Shown piece by piece: positions 34,509 through 45,138 of a stretch of DNA of 64,000 bases. The number at the start of each line of letters is the position of its first letter. The first letter of the stretch is position 1. This stretch comes from Agarophyton chilense (lineage: Eukaryota; Rhodophyta; Florideophyceae; Gracilariales; Gracilariaceae), in assembly GCA_030374765.1 (NCBI GenBank), contig JARGXX010000004.1:620001-684000 (forward strand). Direction: 5' to 3'. Position numbers and translations under genes: made by a program. The notes beneath the pieces are model-generated. The model was given only the letters and a program-made list of their open reading frames with translations. It searched no databases and had not been told where the DNA came from.

Positions 34509-36054
34509 CTAGATACGAATCATTCCATAACGTTCCGTGAGACAATGACAGCAAAGTACGAAATGCGTGTAGGCGCATCGGGAAGTGTGAAAACGAACTA
34601 TATCCATTGTTACAAATATCCTACGTGGTGTATAAAGCAGTTCTAGAAACTCTTCGTTAGCGTACTTCTGCCATGAATCTAACGCCTTCCTCTTGATTTC
34701 CCAATTGCTCATCTCACCCTCGGATGCGCCGTACGATGAAGAATTCTATTTGACCTCTCCCGCGAGCAGCTATGTCGTGTACCTCGAAGGGCATGAGATA
34801 CAGTCCTCGAGGATGGTGTTAGACGCTGTAAGGGACTATCCGTCACTACGTTACGTTCGACAGAGTGGAAGCGAGTCGCTGTGCGTTGGATAGGAGCTGA
34901 GCCTGGAGTTCTCTCATTCTCATCTGCAAGCAGTGTATCTTCTTCCAAGGTTGAAGAAATTGCGATTTGAAAACAGAAATTTTCGTCTGTAGTACCTGTA
35001 AAAATGTCTTTCGTTTTCGATACCGTTCCAGTGCGAGTTTAAAAGTGCTGACTTCCTTCCTGTGTTGGTATTTTGTGATCTAAAAGATCATTCGGGCCAT
35101 CACTTTCGGACTGGCGTGTAGTTTCCGGAACGAATCGGGGAGCAACACGCTGAGGTTGGCGCCCAATCTCGGCGGTCCCATAACATATATTACCAGTCGC
35201 GTATTTTGAAGCATCTGAATCATCACCATGAGTTTGGTTCGCATGTTCGTGGCTACTTCCTACGAAAAGAGTTGTAATGTTCGGGAACAGCTGGCGGGAA
35301 GGTACAGGCCCTGAACGTGTTGTGGCATTTCCCCTACTTCTTAGACCAGTGTAAATCCGGTCCCACCTAAATGCTTCTTGTATAAGCATATTTATAGCCC
35401 ACTGGCCCTCTGCTTTTCAAAGTACCCTGTAGTGCTTTTATATCTTCGTGCACACCTCAACCAGAATGGTAGGGTGTGTATGTTGTAAACGGCGATACGT
35501 AATTGTACCGTTCTCAGCCACTTTTAGAATATCGTACACATGCTCTTGTACGCTCTTCATTGCCGACCGGATGAATTCCTCGCTGAGCGGGCCTTGGGGA
35601 TCATATACTGTACCATTTATAGCAGCCACCTTGCCGTTGAAGATCTTTCTCATTTTCTTCTGGGATCCCTGACTTTGTACTCCGGTCTTACCTGGACGGT
35701 GCAACTCCAATCTAGTAGGGATCGGAATGCAACGCTCCGAAAGTGAATTGTTCTCAGCGGAGGAGCTTTGCATTTGATCATTGGTTTCCGATAGCTACGG
35801 TATTGCTGCTTGTTATATACGAAATCACAGAATGGAATATAGGAAAGCCAAGAGAGAAAACTGATATATTCGGCGGCCGAGATGGAAGAAAGAAAGAAAC
35901 TTGGGAGATACCGGGATGCAGGGGAGGGAAGAATGTGAGACGGAGTTTGCATCGCTGTTTTGCACGAAGAGTGATGCACTACAGTTCGGTTTCGTGACGG
36001 CGGGAAAAGACGGGCACGAGAAATGAAAAGAAAAGCACAACCACTGGGAAACAA
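34509..36054 (-). pseudogene. Hypothetical minus-strand ORF cluster in CACTA
   Basis: Several adjoining minus-strand frames look protein-like but are broken: 35773-35438 (MQSSSAENNSLSERC..., GPLSEEFIRSAMKSVQEHVYDILKV would be helical), 35389-35039 (GNICYGTAEIGRQPQRV), 34948-34709 and 34712-34509 (ALDSWQKYANEEFLELL). They run opposite to the TNP2 gene. CACTA elements usually carry a second, poorly conserved DNA-binding gene; this could be it, or separate captured sequence. No domain recognised. Confidence 0.3.
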
Positions 36055-36319
36055 AGGGTACTAGTGTGTGCAATGTTTCTCATTCCCAACAGTTGCCTTC
36101 TCTGATGGGTCACCAAAAACGTGAAAGGAAGAGAGCAGCCTCACAGTCAATTGACTCAATACAGGGCAAAATTCAGGATGAAGGGCAAGAGGTTACTGCA
36201 TAGACTAAGTCGAAGTACAACAGCTCATGGATCACAGAACTTAAGAATGGTTACGGCTCCGCCCTGCGGTACATTGAATACTGGCGTTTACAAAGTCGAC
36301 TTGAAAATCTAATGAATGT

Positions 36320-39170
36320 CGTTAAGATCCGAAATGAACGACCCTCCACCGGTTTACCGAGAGCCAACAAACGCATGTCGACGGGAGCACAACAAGCTCA
36401 ATCTGCCCAGTTCATGGAGGATTGGGAAGAGGACGAAGGAGAGCACAGCCACTTTAGTGATGCACACATAGCAACCCTTTGAGAGATTGATAGAAGAGTT
36501 TTCCAAGGACAACAAGCGGTAGCTACTCATTCAGAGCGAGTTTACCGCCATACATATGACGTTCACGAACGAAGCGAACGCACCGCACACTATAATGTTA
36601 CGAATGAAACTTGATATACTTGCAGAACCCGTTCGTCTTCTGCTCAACTTGATGTGAGCGAGAACTTGTTCGAGATGCACAACCCGAATGAATGTGAGAA
36701 GGACGTCGAGATAAGGCGGGTTAGACAGGTTTCACACATTATTGAAACAGGTGGTTCATCGCAAAGCCAGGCAGCCGCTCTACTTGAAACTGATGTTGTT
36801 CGGTCTAAATTCAGCTATGATGACCTTGTCCGGTATGCAGTACGCAGGTCTGTTGTAAGAAAGCAGTTTGGCTTCATGTGCTCTTCAGAACACGCTCCGC
36901 TATACAAAGTCCAAGAGCATAAGACATGTCCTTGGCAGTCATGTGACAAGAAGGAGTCTGAAAGTCACAAGTACTGGTATATGACTGTTTCCTAGCAGTT
37001 ATCCGCGCTTTGCAAAGAAAAGATGTCGTTTGAATACTTAAAGAGGGGATGTGAGGAAGCATGGGAAGCCAATAGCGGGAGAGATGAAGCCCATGGATCA
37101 CTTCATGAATACTACTGTGGTGATTACTTCAAGGAAATGTTTCAGGGTTTGGTGGGCACTTGGAAAGAAAGCGAAGAACTCCATGTCTTTTTGAAGTTCT
37201 TACCGGACGGGTTTGAAGTATTTCGAAGTCGCAGACTCAGCAGGTCGGCATGGCCGCTCGTTTTTGTCGTGCTTAATCTAGATCCAATGATAAGATTTCA
37301 TGCCTTCAACAGTATCTTGGCAGTTTTTGTGCCAGGTTCTCATGATCAAGATGAATTTGATATATATTTTTTATCTATTGTAAATAACCTCAAAGAGTTT
37401 GAGTCTCGAATGAACTTTCTTTGCGCGGACGGAAGATAAAAGACAGTACACGGACACTTGATGTTTGTAAAACCTTACTGGCCTGCTGCCAGTAAGCTCA
37501 ATGGTATGAAGGGGCAAAAGGCAGTGCATCCCTGTCGGAGGTGTGTGAAGCGAGGAAAGAGATCAGTTGCAGCTGGTACCAGATTGCGGATGCTTCCAGA
37601 AGATGGAAACTATCTTCGTGAACAGTATAGTTCAGTATGGCTTGACGGAGAATGAAGATTTTGGATTTACAGAGAATGTCCTGCACTTCGAACAGCAGCA
37701 GATATGGAGAGTATCTGGAAGATACTTGAGAGCAGAGGAAGAAGTTCTGGGGCGTCTATGAAGGCAACCGGAGTTCGTCGAAGGCCTTTGCTGTCTACCC
37801 TTTCTGTTGAAATCGTAAAATGCTCTCCGTATGACCCTATGCATTTTTTAATATTCAGCAGTGTCAAACATTCGGTATCTTTGTTTATCGGCTCACAAAA
37901 GAAGTGTATGTCATCTCCGTACCCATTTGTGCTTCAGCCTCCAGTTCTGGGTGAAATGAATGAAGCTCTAGCGCATAGGGCAGCGGGAATTTCAGCTCAC
38001 TGGGGACGACCACCGGAGTCATTTCGCTTTATTCGAGGGTACAAGGCAGAAGATTATCTAGACCTCGCATTGTATTACGCACCGTTTTTCTTTGGTAACG
38101 TTAGAGAGGACAGAAGAATAGTTCAACTATGGGCTGCTACGTCCACTGTATCCTACATATTGATGGATACGTCTCCCACGACTGCAGAGTTCGTCCAACT
38201 TTGTCAAGCACTTCAGATGGAACACATATTGTTTGTAAGGGTTTTCTACAGCACGCTAGCGCATGCGTTTTGTCTGACGCCTACTACTCACGCTGTCCTG
38301 CATATACTTCAAATGCTTCAGAAGTGTGGGTCGTTGAGGAATGTATCACAGTTCATGGTTGAAAGGCTTGCAGGGAAGCTGGGCGAGATAGAAAAGTCTC
38401 GTCATCGTCCGGAATCGAATCTTTTTCACAAGACTCACACGCTTTTCTCACTGCGCATGCTGGAAGGTGTCGTCGAGAGGTCATGAAACAAAACTCATCT
38501 GGGAATAAGATTAAAGGAAGCAGCATACAAAGTTAACAATCCTGCGGTAAACAGAAGTCCAAGTGCGGCATCAGAAGTTCAAAGAGTGCATGAAGATGCA
38601 AACAGCACTACGGAGAGAGCAGATGCATGGCTAAATTCTGGAATGAGGTTTCGCTTTTCAGGAACACCATGTCATCAAAATGGGGTGGCGCTGCAGACTG
38701 CAGTTATGCATTATGTTCCAAAAGAGCTCTCTCACGATTTCTATGATGTTTGTCTGAAAACTTTAAAAGCATATGGAAAAGTATCAATATCTCAGGGGGA
38801 TAGCTCTCCAATAGTTGAAAGGCAAGCAGAGTTTAAACGGCGAAGACGAAATGAAACATTCAGAACAAGACAGAGTTGTTGGATAGCGTCTAAGTTTGAA
38901 GCAACCCCCAGAAGTGATCGAGTTGAGACAGAAGAAGACTTGTATGAAGTGTACTATGGCTGTGTAAAAGACATAATCGAAGCCAATATTGAGTATTGTA
39001 CTCAAGAAGAGGTGACCAGTCGGGGGTGTGAGTATCTCCTTGTTTCAGTCCGGTGGCAGTATGGGCTTCAACAGAACTCAGTAAATGATGTCCCATCCGT
39101 ATCAATTCGAACAAGGATGCGGCGCGGAAGTATTCGCGACACGAAAACGACAATAGAAGATATGAGATGA
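36320..39170 (+). pseudogene. CACTA transposase (TNP2-type)
   Basis: One phase is kept from about 36320 to 39170, broken only by stops (near 36479, at 36993, 37437, 37653 and 38484). The N-terminal part runs to 36995. Then the TNP2-like core: DGFEVFRSRRLSRSAWPLVF, VVLNLDPMIRF, FVPGSHDQDEFDIYFL, LNGMKGQKAVHPCRRC (the G-x-K-G...C-x-x-C block) and SPYDPMHFLIFSSVKH (acidic residue of the core). The last third (GRPPESFRFIRGYKAEDYLDLALYY..., CGSLRNVSQFMVERLAGKLGEI) is the helical region typical of CACTA/Plavaka proteins. The product would cut and join the CACTA ends. Inactive copy. Confidence 0.75.
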
Positions 39171-39469
39171 ATTTCTCATCTAGTTGCATTTATGGTCTAT
39201 GGGGAGCGGAGTCATTTTCTAGATCCCATGCGTCGTTGCATATCATCTGGAATTGAGATTCTTGGGGGCCTACTTCAGTAGTGACTGTTATGTCACTTAG
39301 TATCAGAACGTGATTTAATGCTTCTTTGTACAGAAATGTGATGTCACGTCGTTCTAAAAAATATCCGCGTGATATTTGAAATGTGCTGCATGATTCGTTT
39401 AGAAAAAAAAGAAAAAATGTACTGAGAAACCAACTAAATTCGAAAAAGTATAGAAGTTTGTAGAAATCT

Positions 39470-39722
39470 CTTGGACATCTCCTGAGAATCAGAAATTGAT
39501 TAAAAACCCTTTAAAACGATCATCACTTGGGCATCACCTGGTATATCAGCTAGGCCATCAACTGTATAAATTGTGAAGATATTTTGTGAATCCGAATATA
39601 CATCAGACGGACATCTTTCGCACATCATACGTGTATCGCAAACGTCCCTAAAAACCCCCCATAATGGTAGAATCTATTGCGCATCATAAGGACATCCAAT
39701 GGACATCTCGATGTCTCTCTGA
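39470..39722 (-). repeat. Right subterminal repeats of the CACTA element
   Basis: GGACATC motifs near 39473, 39609, 39691 and 39702, plus GATGTC at 39711 and several CATCA(C/T) relatives. The region 39171-39469 has no gene. Inverted counterpart of 4968-5100. Confidence 0.55.
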
Positions 39723-39745
39723 GTACTTGGTCGCGAGATAGATTG

Positions 39746-40171
39746 TGTAACGCAGTGACTGTTGGGTCAGCGTACGGGTCTCGACCAGTGCTAGCGTGGT
39801 AGAGAGGGTCCTAAGGTTCGTATTCTTTACGGCGGTACTCCCAGAGTAATTGGTGCAATGGGCTGGCGTTTACTGCCTAGTCCTACAGGTTGGAGCTACG
39901 GAAACGATGGCTTGAAGACCAATTGGTGGAACAAATATATCAAAGGGGTTATATAGTATCCTAATGGGGCCTACATTGCTCTAAGGGAGAGGCGGCACTC
40001 GAGCCAAGTAAATAGTACTGGAGAGGCGCTGGTATCTCCTTGGCACTGTAATGCTAATCTATTACTCTAATTAAAATAAATTAATAATCTACATGGGTCC
40101 ATCTGTCATCTTCAAGATCCATCAGGGCCCGGCAGCTTACAGGGCTCAACCGTTATCGTCTCTCCTTCACA
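39746..40171 (-). repeat. LTR of gypsy A'
   Basis: 426 bp; reverse complement homologous to 5837-6274 and 32791-33236. Ends TGTAACGC (39746) and CCTTCACA (40171) on the plus strand. Confidence 0.85.
39788..39825 (+). promoter_or_regulatory. tRNA-like module in LTR A', facing aORF-A'
   Basis: GCTAGCGTGGTAGAGAGG then GGTTCGTATTC. Box B has two changes from the other copies. It points toward the antisense ORF at 40194. Confidence 0.35.
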
Positions 40172-40193
40172 CCAGCCTGTGGGCAGCGGCACC

Positions 40194-42159
40194 ATGGATT
40201 CGAACAACCAAGTGGGGACCTTCTCGGGATACTAAGTGGCTTACGAACGTCCCAGGGACCGCTATGACCATACCATGGGACGAAATCCGCGGGCAGTGCG
40301 TCATGCCATTCTTCCGTCTTCTGTAGAAGAATACCAAAGGTTCTCTCATACGTATCTCGACGCCAGAAGCTTTGCAAAGATACCCGATTTCCGGAGAGGC
40401 AGCAAGAACGCGCGCAGCGTGTCGTGGTATGACCCATGGTTGCATTGTCCCTTGGATCCGCGTTCGGCGACGGGATGTGGCGCCGTCATCCAAGCGGACA
40501 TGCCACACGTCCCCTGCGAGGAGGAAGTCGAATACCAGTTCAGGGCGAACAAACTCCATTCGGACCTATACACGGACTTCATCTCGCCTCATGTGCGATT
40601 TTCTTCCGCGGGTCACAACTTCTTGGCACTTATGCGCTTCCGGCCGCCGTGTGACCGCCTGTTTTAGATGTCCAATAGGATCTATTGAAACGAAATGCAC
40701 GAGCGTGATGGTCGTTTGCGTCAATCCCTGGGGTTCTTCTTTTGTTGGCACCAGGTGGAGTTTCACGCCATGAGCGCAGACAAACGTCTTCCGTTATATC
40801 TTTCGCTTCCCCACGAGAATGAGAACCAATGGGCCATGTATTAGCGTGTTTCGCCGCTTTTTTGGTTCCCAAGCCGTCTGTGGTGGCATACCACTCGTCC
40901 AAACTCATGGGCGGTGACAATGACCGAAGTTCGTGGCTGTCCTGGCAGGAACTGTTCCTTGAGTTTGGCTTGATGTCCCTTATGGCCTTTCTGGATACCG
41001 CGAAATACGTAATACGTGGTCATGTCCGCTGGGAGGATTGGAGGGTATGGTGCGACGAGAGCAGACCCGGTCCTCGAGGTCGCCTAATCCCGCTCCCGGA
41101 CATCATGATCTCTTTCGTAAGAAACCTGGGCATCAAGAATATCGTCCGTGGGACCCAGTTCGACTTCGAGGAGACCGAGGCCTTTTTGGATCATGTCTTG
41201 CAGGTGGAGTGGGGCAAGACTCCCGGGTTCCTTTTGGTATGACCACGATACCGACTCATTCACGCCGATTCCGCTAAAACCGCAGGGTCGGGACGACGCT
41301 CAGGCTTATCCTGCCAAGCCTTTGAGAAATCAACCATCGGATATCGCTAGGCGTCATGTGCCCGACTACTATCCGAAGGCCATCGTTTTCGATCCCCTGT
41401 GCTTCGAGCCTGATTTGGAAGCCAAGCCTTTGGTTCCTGCAGGTATGTCTGATGGGGAACCCTTCGGTGAAGATCCTTTCGTCCTACCCGAGGGCGTTCA
41501 TTTTCCGGTCGAATAAGCTGTGGTGTTGCCGACGGCTTTCCCTCCTCCAGCTCATCAGGGCGCGGCTCCTCAGGATGAGCTCCCTTATGAGCTGCCCGTC
41601 GCCCAAATGGAAATCCCTCTTGGCGAGTTTACTGTCGCGGCCGAAAGTCCTGTAGGTGATGCGCTGGCTCAAACGTCCACTGGGGGCGTCTACATCGCTC
41701 CGTTCTCTCCGTTGCCACACTTTCCCGCTTCGATCATGGCCGCGGCTTCGGAATCTCCTTCATGTCTGCCGTATCGTTGGTATTACGGCCTAGATGGACA
41801 TTGCGACAGTCCTGAGGGAAGCTCGCTCCTGGGTGCGTCGCTCAGCGCCCTACGCCGCGATTGTCCAACAGGATCAGGAACTGAAAACTGCCATGGTCAA
41901 TATCCTGCAGCAGAATGCCCTAATGATGTCCCAGAGGGTTACTGCTGAATTGGGTGCCCAGTATGTCCTAAATTTGAATGAACTGGAGGCTTCCGATGGT
42001 GACATTAGTTTCTCAGTTTAATCTCAGCCGAAGAAGCGTGATCGGCTTGCTAAGGCGGTTCGTAGTGGTCCAGTTGGCTGCTCGGGTGACCCTAGTCCCA
42101 GTTTCGATCCTGCAAGTTCCAATGAGGACGATGGAGCTACTCTTGCGCAGCCCCAGTGA
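40194..42159 (+). pseudogene. Antisense accessory ORF of gypsy A' (aORF-A')
   Basis: Second copy of aORF-A, opposite to the A' integrase. ATG at 40194 (MDSNNQVGTFSGY, context CACCATGG), only 22 bp from the LTR. Blocks in order: SSVEEYQRFSHTYLDARS, KNARSVSWYDPWLHCPLDP, EVEYQFRANKLHSDLYTDFI (intact here, broken in A), RLRQSLGFFFCWHQVEF, SWLSWQELFLEFGLMSLMAF, RPGPRGRLIPLPDIMISFV, IVRGTQFDFEETEAFLDH (41139-41192), WYDHDTDSF, ARRHVPDYYPKAIVFDPLC, then MDIATVLREARSWVRR and MVNILQQNALMMSQRV to a TGA at 42157. Stops at 40233, 40665, 40842 and frame changes near 40850, 41230 and 41780. Function unknown. Confidence 0.65.
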
Positions 42160-42364
42160 GTCCTGTTTGGGTAAGGATTGCTTTCGCGAACCCTGAGGTC
42201 ATCGAAAGGGCTGGTAAAGCTCTGCTAGTTAGTCAAAGAAAGTAATGCTTGTGCTTTCCCAAAGTTGCTTCTGTATTTCTCAAATGTGCGTGCCCCGGGA
42301 CGGCGTCCGAAACTTGACAGCATGTCAGGTCTTCCTCATGTGTCGCTTGAGGACTGACTTTGTT

Positions 42365-43830
42365 TCATGATGTTGGCTCTATGGCGAGTCGTTGTTTCGG
42401 GAGGGGTTGGAGAGGCGTTTTGGGACACGTTTTGGTATTATTCGGGCCAATGATTACCCCCTTCAGAAGGCTGCGCTCTGTGCTGCCGATTTTGCGCCAA
42501 TAGCGGGCGATAAAATTAGTCGGAACTGTTTGAGGCTCTCGCCAAGTGTCTTTCTCAGAGGTGTTGCTGAACCAACGGGCGCGATAACGCATAGTTCCAT
42601 CTTCTCCCCAACGAGCAGAGATGATGCGCTCAATCACGTATTCCGGTTGGTATTCATTCTCCAGAAGGAGAGTGTGGTCCAGAGAGGCGAATTCATCGGA
42701 GTCGAATGGAAGAGATGGGTCATCGTCATTGGCATTGACCATCGGGTCCATAGGGCTAGTCGGTTCCGCGGAAACTACATTAGGGGGTGTGGGGACTTGA
42801 GCGTCGACCTGAGGTCGTAGTGATTTCGTTAGGCCAGGGGGCTGGGACGTTTGGTGATTCGAGAGAGCTGGGGGCTCGTGTCACCCGATCAATAGATACG
42901 ATGTCCTGTAGGCCCTCATTTAGTAACTTAATGGTGTGTTGATTGGCCTTAAGGACTTTCTACGGTCCCGTACAGCTGGGTAAGAGCTTCTCCGTAGTGT
43001 CCTAGAGTACATCACTGTCCTTCGGTGGCCGGTACAGATAAACAAATTCTCCATTCCCGAAGGTAGGTGTGTTCCAGACGGCTTTGACGAAATTGACCTT
43101 GTAGCACCGTTAAGCGTTGATCAGTACAGCTCTAGCCCAGTGGATAATGCGGTTGATGCGTCGACGCGAGTAGCGCTTCACCTGGGTAGGAGTCTTTCCT
43201 TCGGGTATGTCCTGGGTTATGATGGACTGCTGAACGTCAACAGCTATCCGCGACGGCGCTCTCGTCAGCGTTAAGTCGAACGGTGTTGTCCCTGTGGAAG
43301 CGTGCACCTGCGTGTTGTGGGCATAAACCAGTGGGTCAACGTAGTCGTCCCAGTCTAATTGGTGCTCCGTTACGTAGTGTGCCAATCGGTACAGAAGGGT
43401 GCGGTTGAAGCGTTCGGTTTGGCCATTGATTAGCGGGTGGTACGCCATGGTGGTAACATGTTTGATACCTAAGGTAGCACAAACGTGTGAGAATATTTTG
43501 AATAGAAACTTATAGCATCCGCTGTAACGGAGAGAGCAGAAACCTGCGACAGTGTTCGGGACTGCAAAATGGGTACTTGCGGCTAAGGAGAAGATGCGGT
43601 AGAGCACAACACTAGCGAGCTAGAATGGGGTTTGTAAGGCCCCACTTGCCAATGAGGGTGGTTGGTACTATGGAACGGATAACTACTTGTTGTAGCTCGT
43701 CCGGATCTCCGGTTAAGGAATCCTGGACAAGGAACAAGTCAGTTGTGAACCCGTTGTTGTCTACTTTACTTCGGAGTCGGCCCTCCCCTCTGTTCCATCT
43801 ATACTGTGCACAGGGGTGAGCGCCGCACAT
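42365..43830 (-). pseudogene. pol: Gypsy A' integrase and chromodomain
   Basis: 43830-43612 reads DNNGFTTDLFLVQDSLTG, the segment before the integrase zinc region, after which about 0.5 kb is missing. 43607-43110 gives KIFSHVCATLGIKHVTTMAYH, INGQTERFNR (catalytic Glu), DWDDYVDPLVYAHNTQVHAS. 42751-42365 gives a chromodomain (QPEYVIERIISARWGEDGT, KDTWREPQTV). Close in sequence to element A. The first two catalytic Asp positions are lost. Confidence 0.85.
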
Positions 43831-45138
43831 AATAATATCTAGATATAAAATTGGTTAGCCAATAAACCCCTCTACAGTACAGGATAACTAGCTCTTAATG
43901 GGCTTCCGTCTACGAAGGGCAGATTGGGTTGCCACGTGGCTATCCACTATATGCGCCGTTGCCAATCCGGTATTTTCCTACAAAGGGTCGTATCGTATAC
44001 GGCGTGGCAGACCGAGTTCCCACGTGTAACATACCACCTCGCTGGCTATTTGCGGGATTCCGCTTCATAGCTTCATATCAGCTGTTGCACTCACCTATGA
44101 GTATCGTCGTACTTAGACGAAAAATATTCCATCGGCATTCCGACAGTAGTAGAATACTACACATCCTCATCTTAAGCGCATAGCACGGGCGATACAAGAC
44201 GTCTTTATATACCCGAGCATGCATCGGCTTTCCGAAATTTCCTCGTCTCCACGAAAGTACACCAACGTCTGCTTAACGTCTGTAGAGCAACGTGTGCGCG
44301 TATAACCGGTCGGGGCACCATTCATATGGCGTCCGATAAATCGGGGACTACGTTGACGATTTTATGAGTAATCTTAGTTTTTAGTATTTTAGACACCTTA
44401 GAAGGTATTTTAGTTAAGTCTCTACAGTAGCATCAAAGTGGACGGATGGACGTGCGAGGCGGGGGTTACACGCATGATACGTGTATGGACCAGAATTGGT
44501 TTACACTACTAGAGTCTACACGTGTAGATCACTGTCTAGAATAGACTTAAGCGATGGCTTCACCCCCATCGCTACCACCAAGTAAATGGTAACCGAGTGC
44601 TTGGCTCTAGATTATGTCGCCTACGCGACTCTTTATCTCTTAACGGGAGGAATCGCGACCAGTTTGCCTAATCTATCCCCTCGAGAAGCTCAGGCGTCAC
44701 TGTACCATCGTTATTGGTGTGTTTCTTTATTTTTTGTGTTTTCCTGTGTTGAGGTCAGTACACCGCCCCTGTGTAGGGTTGTTTTTACCTGTCTTTTTTT
44801 CGCTTATCCAGTGTGGATACTTCTTTCATAGGTCTGTACGCTTGGTCGTGCGTCCTATTTCGCCCTACACTTTCGCCCTACACTTTGCCGTCGTCCGCGG
44901 AATATCTTTGTCCTTGGATCCCCCTTTGATTCTTACCCTTTTTGGGGGTTTATCACCTTAGTAGGTATTGCCTAAACCACTGTGGTCATACACCCACGCA
45001 TCAGTGGCACAAAGGCTCGTTCGTTGAGTTACCTCTATTCACGAGAGCGGGACTCGAACACCCGAGAGGTATTTTCCCATCTGGGATTGCTCTACAACGT
45101 CAGATGATTCACAGTATTCTGTTTCGCCTCGTTCAGCG
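43831..45138 (-). other. Probable 3' LTR region of element D
   Basis: No coding region. By position this should hold the 3' LTR, but without the 5' copy its limits cannot be set. A short tRNA-like segment on the minus strand (about 45098-45045: GTAGAGC ... GTGTTCGAGTCCCGC) resembles a D-arm end and T-arm. Several CACGTG(T) strings occur. Confidence 0.4.

Larger units (their letters stand above)
4935..39745 (+). mobile_element. CACTA-type DNA transposon split by Ty3/gypsy A
   Basis: Inferred element whose two ends lie about 35 kb apart. The right part (33237-39745) carries a TNP2-type transposase. Both ends carry four or more copies of GATGTC-type short repeats in opposite orientation, as subterminal repeats of CACTA elements usually are. 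Inverted similarity extends to the edge: the left AGATGTCTACTGGATGT (from about 4972) pairs with the reverse complement of the right end, AGATGTCCATTGGATGT. A CACTATAA string at 4939 may be the left terminus; the matching right terminus is not clear. Gypsy A (5837-33236) occupies the middle. The left piece 5101-5836 has no identifiable gene. Confidence 0.5.
39746..43830 (-). mobile_element. Ty3/gypsy A', deleted second copy of family A
   Basis: Minus-strand copy lacking gag, protease, RT and RNase H. From right to left: a remnant of the region before integrase (43830-43612), integrase (43607-43110), GPY/chromodomain region to 42365, an antisense ORF on the plus strand (42159-40194) and one LTR (40171-39746). 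The LTR outer end abuts the CACTA terminus within a few bases. The PPT and about 500 bp between LTR and antisense ORF are deleted. Confidence 0.8.

Noticed and set aside
19333..38486. Reassigned stop codon as explanation of the in-frame stops
   Set aside because: All three stop codons interrupt the frames, and intact genes (C gag, DIRS ORF1) end normally, so a changed genetic code is not supported.
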